NCBI GenBank assembly: GCA_017651425.1
Contig: JAGCCZ010000002.1
Coordinates: 1-40,306, forward strand
DNA: 40,306 bases
Direction of reading: 5' to 3'
Source of the DNA: Bacteroidales bacterium
Lineage (GTDB): Bacteria > Bacteroidota > Bacteroidia > Bacteroidales > WCHB1-69
Below the pieces are notes generated by a model. It was not told the origin of the DNA and did no database searches. It was given only the letters and a program-made list of their open reading frames with translations. Shown piece after piece: positions 36,675 through 40,306 of this stretch. Position 1 is the stretch's first letter. The number at the start of each line of letters is the position of its first letter. Position numbers and translations under genes: made by a program.

Positions 36675-37244
36675 TTATTGCGGACAGACAAAAGTCTCAT
36701 AGTCAAAGGGGGAAACAAAATCGCGAAAAGCCTCGCCGTTCAAGTCCTTGGGCGAGGTGAGCGGATTTTCCACCTGCCAGTCGATGTGCAGGTCGGGGTC
36801 GTCGAAGCGGATGCTCCCCTCGGCGGCCTTGTTGTAGAAATTGGAGCATTTGTAGGCAAAAAGGGTGTTGTCTTCCAAGGCGGCAAAGCCGTGCGCGAAA
36901 CCGGCGGGGATGTAAAACTGGGTGAAGTTGTCGGCGGTCAGCAGCACAGAGAAATATTGTCCGTAGGTGGGACTGCCGTGCCGGATATCGACGGCAAAAT
37001 CGATGGCGGCACCTTGCAGGATGCGCACCAGCTTGGCTTGTGCGAAAGGCGGCTTCTGGAAATGGAGCCCGCGCACAACCCCTTTTTGGGAACACGACTG
37101 GTTGTCCTGTACCCAGTGCTCGCGGATGCCCAACTCCGCCAGCGTGCGTTCGTTAAAACTCTCGAAAAAATAGCCCCGGTCGTCCTTGAACACGTCGGGT
37201 TGCAGGACAGCCAGGCCATTGATATCGGTACGGGTGATTTTCAT
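36675..37244 (-). CDS. rfbC: dTDP-4-dehydrorhamnose 3,5-epimerase
   Basis: This 189-residue cupin-fold enzyme (RmlC) epimerises dTDP-4-keto-6-deoxyglucose at C3 and C5 in dTDP-L-rhamnose synthesis for cell-surface glycans. Seen: DDRGYFFESF near 21-30, catalytic His61 in VVRGLHFQ, the substrate-binding block IPAGFAHGF at 112-120, and Tyr131 in FAYKCSNFY. It is full length and cytosolic. The other pathway genes (rfbA, rfbB, rfbD) are not in the window, so it is an orphan member here. It is placed between the channel gene (33 bases upstream) and the phosphatase gene (12 bases downstream). Confidence 0.96.
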   Translation of the reverse strand: MKITRTDINGLAVLQPDVFKDDRGYFFESFNERTLAELGIREHWVQDNQSCSQKGVVRGLHFQKPPFAQAKLVRILQGAAIDFAVDIRHGSPTYGQYFSVLLTADNFTQFYIPAGFAHGFAALEDNTLFAYKCSNFYNKAAEGSIRFDDPDLHIDWQVENPLTSPKDLNGEAFRDFVSPFDYETFVCPQ

Positions 37245-37277
37245 GAGGGAATATTTAGATTGGTATAATGGTTGTTG

Positions 37278-39065
37278 TCAGTCTTCGGAGTTGGCGGCGA
37301 TGAAGTTCTGGTACCGCGACAGGAACTGGGCCTTCGACAGGAACCCGATATAGGTGCGGTCGCGACTGATCACTGGCATGTTGAAATTGCCGGTGCGTTT
37401 GAACTTCTCAAGAACCAAGGCGGCGCTGTCGTCTTCGTAAATGAACTCTTCCGGCTCGATCATGAGGTCCTCGACGACGACGAGGTCGTAGAGCTCCGTT
37501 TGGAAGATGATGTCGCGGTGGTCGTCCATGACCAGGAGGCCCATGAAGTGGTTCTCATTGTCGGTGACCACAAAGAGGTTGCGTTTGCTCTTGGCGATGC
37601 ACTCCGTGTACTTGCGCAGTTTGCTGTGTGCAGGCACGGTGCTGATGTTGTGGTCGATGATGTTGTGCCATTGGAGTTTGCGAAGGGCGAACTTGTCCTT
37701 GTTGTGGGTCATGAGGTTGTCCTTCTCGGCCAAAGGTTGCGTGTAGATGGAGTATTTCTCGAAGGGGTTGATGCAGAGGTAGGAGCAGGCGGCAGTGATC
37801 ATCAGAGGAATGAGCAGGGTGTAGCCGGTGGAAAGCTCCGCGATGAGAAACATGGCGGTCATGGGGGCCTGCATCACGCCTGTCATGACACCGGCCATGC
37901 CCGCGAGGATGAAATTCACGTAGGGCAGGTGCAGTCCCAGCAGGTTGTTGGCCAACCCCGCCACAAAGAAGCCTGTGAAGGCACCGATGAACAGGGTGGG
38001 GGCGAAGACACCTCCGATGCCGCCCGCCGACGTGGTGAACGTGGTGGCGAACACTTTCATCAAGATGATGCCCGCCAATGCCAGAAGCACAATCATCTGG
38101 CTGGAGAGCAGGCCGTTCAGTGGCGAGCCGACAAAGAGGCTCGCATAGTCGCCGTTCAGCAGGGTGTTGATATTGTCGTAACCTTCGCCATAGAAAACAG
38201 GGAAGATGTAGATAAGACCGCTGAGCATGAGACCTCCCACAATCGCGCGCACGCGGAAGTTCTCGATACGCTTCATCTGTCGCTCAATCCAACGCGACAC
38301 CCGAAGGAAATAGACGGAGATGAGGCCTGTGAGAAAGCCGAGGAGGATATAGAAGGGGATGTTGCTGAGGTGGAACGCCTGGGTGGCGTCGATATGGAAC
38401 ATCACGTCGTGGCCCAGAAAGAGCAGGGACATGACGGTGCCGGTGGCGGCGGAGAGCAGCAGGGGCAGGATGGCGCTGCCGGTGAGGTCGAGCATGAGGA
38501 CCTCGAAAGTGAAGACGATGGCAGCGATGGGGGCCTTGAAGATGGCGGCCATGGCCGCTGCGGAGCCGCAGGCCAGCAGCAGAGTGGTCTGCCGGGCGTT
38601 AAGCCTGAAAAAACGGGCCACGTTGGAGCCGATGGCGGAACCCGTCAGCACAATGGGGGCCTCCAGTCCCACGGAGCCGCCGAAGCCGACGGTGATGGCG
38701 CTGGACACCATGGAGGAATAGACGTTGTGGAAGCGCAGCTTGCCGTCGCTTTTGCAGATGGCCTTGAGCACGATGCTGACGCCGTGGCTGAGGTCATCGC
38801 GCACCACACGGCGCACGAACAGCAGAGTGAGCAGGATGCCCACAACGGGCAGGATGAGGTAGAGGTAGTTAACTTGTGCGTTGGGGAAGGCGCTCCCTAA
38901 AGCTCGCGTGGTGAAGTGGACGAGGTTCTTGATGACCACGGCGGCAGCAGCACCCAGAATGCCGATGATGACACTCAGGATGAGTACGATGGTCCGTGTC
39001 TTGAAATGCGTCGTGACAAAGCGCCGCACGGCCGCCAGCCTTTTCAGGAACTTCCGTTTTTTCAT
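37278..39065 (-). CDS. ClC-type chloride channel/antiporter with C-terminal CBS pair
   Basis: This 595-residue inner-membrane protein is built of about ten helices (residues 25-450) and two CBS domains (about 460-590). Selectivity-filter blocks are visible: GFGGSVGLEAPIV with the gating glutamate at 135, and GGIGGVFAPTLFIGA near 345-358. In the first block the usual GREGP reads GLEAP, so the glutamate is kept while its neighbours differ. The N-terminus is basic and cytosolic. Family members exchange chloride or related anions, including fluoride, for protons. The CBS pair may bind nucleotides for control. It is first in the co-directional run with rmlC, the phosphatase and tatD, and has its own -7 box upstream. 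Confidence 0.94.
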   Translation of the reverse strand: MKKRKFLKRLAAVRRFVTTHFKTRTIVLILSVIIGILGAAAAVVIKNLVHFTTRALGSAFPNAQVNYLYLILPVVGILLTLLFVRRVVRDDLSHGVSIVLKAICKSDGKLRFHNVYSSMVSSAITVGFGGSVGLEAPIVLTGSAIGSNVARFFRLNARQTTLLLACGSAAAMAAIFKAPIAAIVFTFEVLMLDLTGSAILPLLLSAATGTVMSLLFLGHDVMFHIDATQAFHLSNIPFYILLGFLTGLISVYFLRVSRWIERQMKRIENFRVRAIVGGLMLSGLIYIFPVFYGEGYDNINTLLNGDYASLFVGSPLNGLLSSQMIVLLALAGIILMKVFATTFTTSAGGIGGVFAPTLFIGAFTGFFVAGLANNLLGLHLPYVNFILAGMAGVMTGVMQAPMTAMFLIAELSTGYTLLIPLMITAACSYLCINPFEKYSIYTQPLAEKDNLMTHNKDKFALRKLQWHNIIDHNISTVPAHSKLRKYTECIAKSKRNLFVVTDNENHFMGLLVMDDHRDIIFQTELYDLVVVEDLMIEPEEFIYEDDSAALVLEKFKRTGNFNMPVISRDRTYIGFLSKAQFLSRYQNFIAANSED

Positions 39066-39082
39066 TGCTGTAAAAGGAGCGG

Positions 39083-39114
39083 CAAAGATACAAAAAAAGG
39101 GGACAGGGTATAAA
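39083..39114 (-). promoter_or_regulatory. promoter of the ClC-type channel gene
   Basis: On the minus strand the -7 box TATCTTTG (39083-39090) is an exact match. TTTA at 39111-39114, 20 bases upstream, is one mismatch from the -33 box. The leader before the ATG at 39065 is about 14 bases. Confidence 0.5.
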
Positions 39115-39129
39115 CCTGGAGGGCTGATG

Positions 39130-39162
39130 AAAAGAAAAGCGGGCCAGGCCCGCTTTTCTTTT
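39130..39162 (-). terminator. strong hairpin terminator after the beta-barrel gene
   Basis: A near-perfect inverted repeat: 16-base arms AAAAGAAAAGCGGGCC and its complement around one central base, with A-rich and T-rich flanks on both sides. It can therefore end transcription in either direction. It overlaps the stop codon of the beta-barrel gene and separates it from the channel gene. Confidence 0.8.
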
Positions 39163-39745
39163 AGAATGTGTAACCGACTTTCACGTCGATGCCACCATTA
39201 ATATCGTTGTTGTAGCGAGGACTGGTCCGGATGAAGAATCCGGCGGTGAAAGAGAAGGCTTTCACCTTGAAGCCCGAGGCGATGGTGGCATAGAGGCCAA
39301 AACCGTGACCCTTCACAGGTATCGGTCCCCCATGGTAATATTCATCGTTAATTTCATCATAGTAGATTCCATCGTCCCAGTCGTAGTAGTTCCAGAAGTT
39401 GAACGTGGTGCCGGCGGCGATGTTGATGAGCGGTTTCAATGCGCGGGGTCTGTCAAAGTAGTGGCGGTAGTTGAGGAAGAGAGGCACGCCTTGGCCGTTG
39501 TCGATGTCGATGGAATAGCCCACACCGATACCGAGCAGGTCGTTGGTGCGGTTGAATTTGAGGCTGTTGACGAAGATGCCGTTGAAGCCGATGTTGCCTC
39601 CCAGAAAAAAGCCATACTCGTTGATCATGTTGTATGAGAACCTTTTTTCAGACTGCGGGGTTTGGCCTGCAGATTGGGCAAAAACAGACTGGCTGGCAAG
39701 CAGTAGAACTGCTAACAGTGTGGTAACAAATACGTTTTTTCTCAT
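39161..39745 (-). CDS. small outer-membrane beta-barrel protein
   Basis: The protein has 194 residues. A signal peptide (MRKNVFVTTLLAVLLLASQSVFA) is cleaved near residue 23. It is followed by a short acidic linker and alternating amphipathic strands rich in Gly, Tyr and Phe (FFLGGNIGFNGIFV, LGIGVGYSIDI, FGLYATIASGFKV). The chain ends in VKVGYTF, with the terminal aromatic residue typical of barrels inserted by the BAM machinery. This is the OmpX/OmpW-like porin-fold size class, and the function is unknown. The frame is open for 63 codons upstream, but the ATG at 39745 matches the signal peptide start. A -7 box lies at 39823-39830. Confidence 0.88.
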   Translation of the reverse strand: MRKNVFVTTLLAVLLLASQSVFAQSAGQTPQSEKRFSYNMINEYGFFLGGNIGFNGIFVNSLKFNRTNDLLGIGVGYSIDIDNGQGVPLFLNYRHYFDRPRALKPLINIAAGTTFNFWNYYDWDDGIYYDEINDEYYHGGPIPVKGHGFGLYATIASGFKVKAFSFTAGFFIRTSPRYNNDINGGIDVKVGYTF

Positions 39746-39822
39746 AGCTGTGTATTTTAGATTTTTGGATAACGTGGTATATTGGGTTTTATTGTAAAAT
39801 GACAAATCATAAAATGAGTGTG

Positions 39823-39830
39823 CAAAAATA
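39823..39830 (-). promoter_or_regulatory. -7 box upstream of the beta-barrel gene
   Basis: On the minus strand TATTTTTG matches TAnnTTTG. No good -33 box is seen at the right spacing. The leader to the ATG at 39745 would be about 70 bases. Confidence 0.4.
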
Positions 39831-39890
39831 ATGAAATATTTTGGCAATGATATAGAATTTAACTCAGAGAGACAAAAATAACGGGCGCAG

Positions 39891-40195
39891 CATCCCATAA
39901 ACACCTGTGGCACCTTCGTGCCACAAGGCGCCAACTCCCCTTCTGATTTTCAGAAGGGGTGCCCGGAGGGCGGGGTAGTTAATATAAAAGATTGGCCGTT
40001 AGGCCATCCTTAGCGCCAGACTCGCCGCACCTGGGGACATGACAGATTCCTGTTCAAAGAAAGATTCCGGACATAGCGGTCTTTGATCCCGATGCTGTTA
40101 ATGGTGGTTGTTTCTTTCATAAAGTATTATAATTCTTTATGTTACTACCCCGGCCTGCGGCCACCCCTTCTAAAATAGAAGGGGAGTTATGGGAT
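39891..40195. mobile_element. MITE-like inverted-repeat element
   Basis: CATCCCATAA at the left end is repeated inverted at the right end. Inside each end sits a matching arm with a perfect hairpin (CCCCTTCTGA-ttt-TCAGAAGGGG at 39937-39959; CCCCTTCTA-aaa-TAGAAGGGG at 40164-40184), followed by a C/G-rich block and GGGGTAGT/ACTACCCC. The left arm carries an extra 33-base hairpin insertion. The core of about 155 bases holds a 36-codon frame. There is no transposase, so the element would have to be mobilised in trans, if it is mobile at all. Confidence 0.6.
40010..40120 (-). CDS. 36-residue micro-ORF inside the inverted-repeat element
   Basis: An ATG at 40120 opens a frame of 36 codons, beginning MKETTTINSIGIKDRYVRNL and ending in the basic VRRVWR before TAA. 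It is basic, with no signal peptide, and no family is recognised. It fills almost the whole core between the two inverted arms. Coding is uncertain: it might be a leader peptide, a captured 5' gene end, or chance. Confidence 0.3.
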   Translation of the reverse strand: MKETTTINSIGIKDRYVRNLSLNRNLSCPQVRRVWR

Positions 40196-40215
40196 GTCCG
40201 CACGGGTGTGCGGAC
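40196..40215. repeat. perfect 8-bp hairpin beside the inverted-repeat element
   Basis: GTCCGCAC-gggt-GTGCGGAC forms a perfect stem right at the right border of the inverted-repeat element. No T-tract follows. The remaining bases to the window end show no feature that I can support. Confidence 0.6.
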
Positions 40216-40306
40216 TAAGAAAATAATGTGCATCTGATCATAAAAAAGACTGCAACTGCACATGTAATCTGCTATGACAGGTGTTAATCCGTAACAACAA
40301 AAAAAA

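Noticed and set aside
37272..38900. 542-codon open frame on the + strand
   Set aside because: It is the antisense shadow of the ClC channel gene. It has His/Gly/Glu/Gln-rich composition typical of reversed GC-rich codons and no recognisable domain.
39410..39745. T9SS or porin-specific sorting tail on the small beta-barrel protein
   Set aside because: The chain ends in an aromatic residue after a beta-strand, which fits a BAM-inserted barrel; no YPNP-type sorting domain is present.

Overview
The window looks like a chromosomal segment of a Bacteroidota member, most likely order Bacteroidales. The support is: two proteins with a type IX secretion (T9SS) C-terminal sorting domain, a DUF4919 protein, an SpvB/RHS giant with a Bacteroidetes-style layout, several -7 boxes of the form TAnnTTTG, and weak Shine-Dalgarno sites throughout. 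No rRNA, tRNA, CRISPR array or prophage was seen. Family or genus cannot be fixed from the sequence.

Layout. 1-7.8 kb is an accessory stretch of small cytosolic proteins: a coiled-coil protein cut by the left edge, an N-formylglutamate amidohydrolase, a stranded sigma-70 region-4 fragment, a DUF4919 protein, two orphans, an alpha/beta hydrolase, a small acidic ORF, a 2H phosphoesterase, a NADAR-family glycosidase and an AraC regulator. Three successive intergenic regions in this stretch carry sigma-54 type -24/-12 elements. 8.0-16.4 kb is one 2802-residue secreted adhesin-like protein (fibronectin III and MAM-like modules, T9SS tail) divergent from the AraC gene. 16.4-17.2 kb is a non-coding, strongly structured and repeat-rich gap.

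17.2-25.0 kb is mostly housekeeping: uvrB, a Zn/Cd-type P1B ATPase, an M16 peptidase and a ComEC-like protein. 25.0-32.4 kb is the most striking locus. A small T9SS-tailed protein carrying one RHS-like motif is followed by a 2051-residue SpvB/RHS protein whose AT-rich tip ends in a HExxHxxH zinc-metallopeptidase motif. After it comes an AT-rich gene for an exported protein in the position of an immunity gene. It reads as a polymorphic-toxin cassette.

33.0-39.1 kb is a compact co-directional run: clcA-type channel, rmlC, gph-like HAD phosphatase, tatD, Old Yellow Enzyme family oxidoreductase and a D-2-hydroxyacid dehydrogenase, with an internal promoter before tatD. A small outer-membrane beta-barrel gene follows. 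The right end carries a roughly 305-bp inverted-repeat (MITE-like) element with a 36-codon micro-ORF.

Intergenic DNA is unusually rich in dispersed structured repeats: two 28-bp perfect palindromes of one family, a 56-bp-period repeat at two loci, twin hairpins after the adhesin gene, and the terminal inverted-repeat element.
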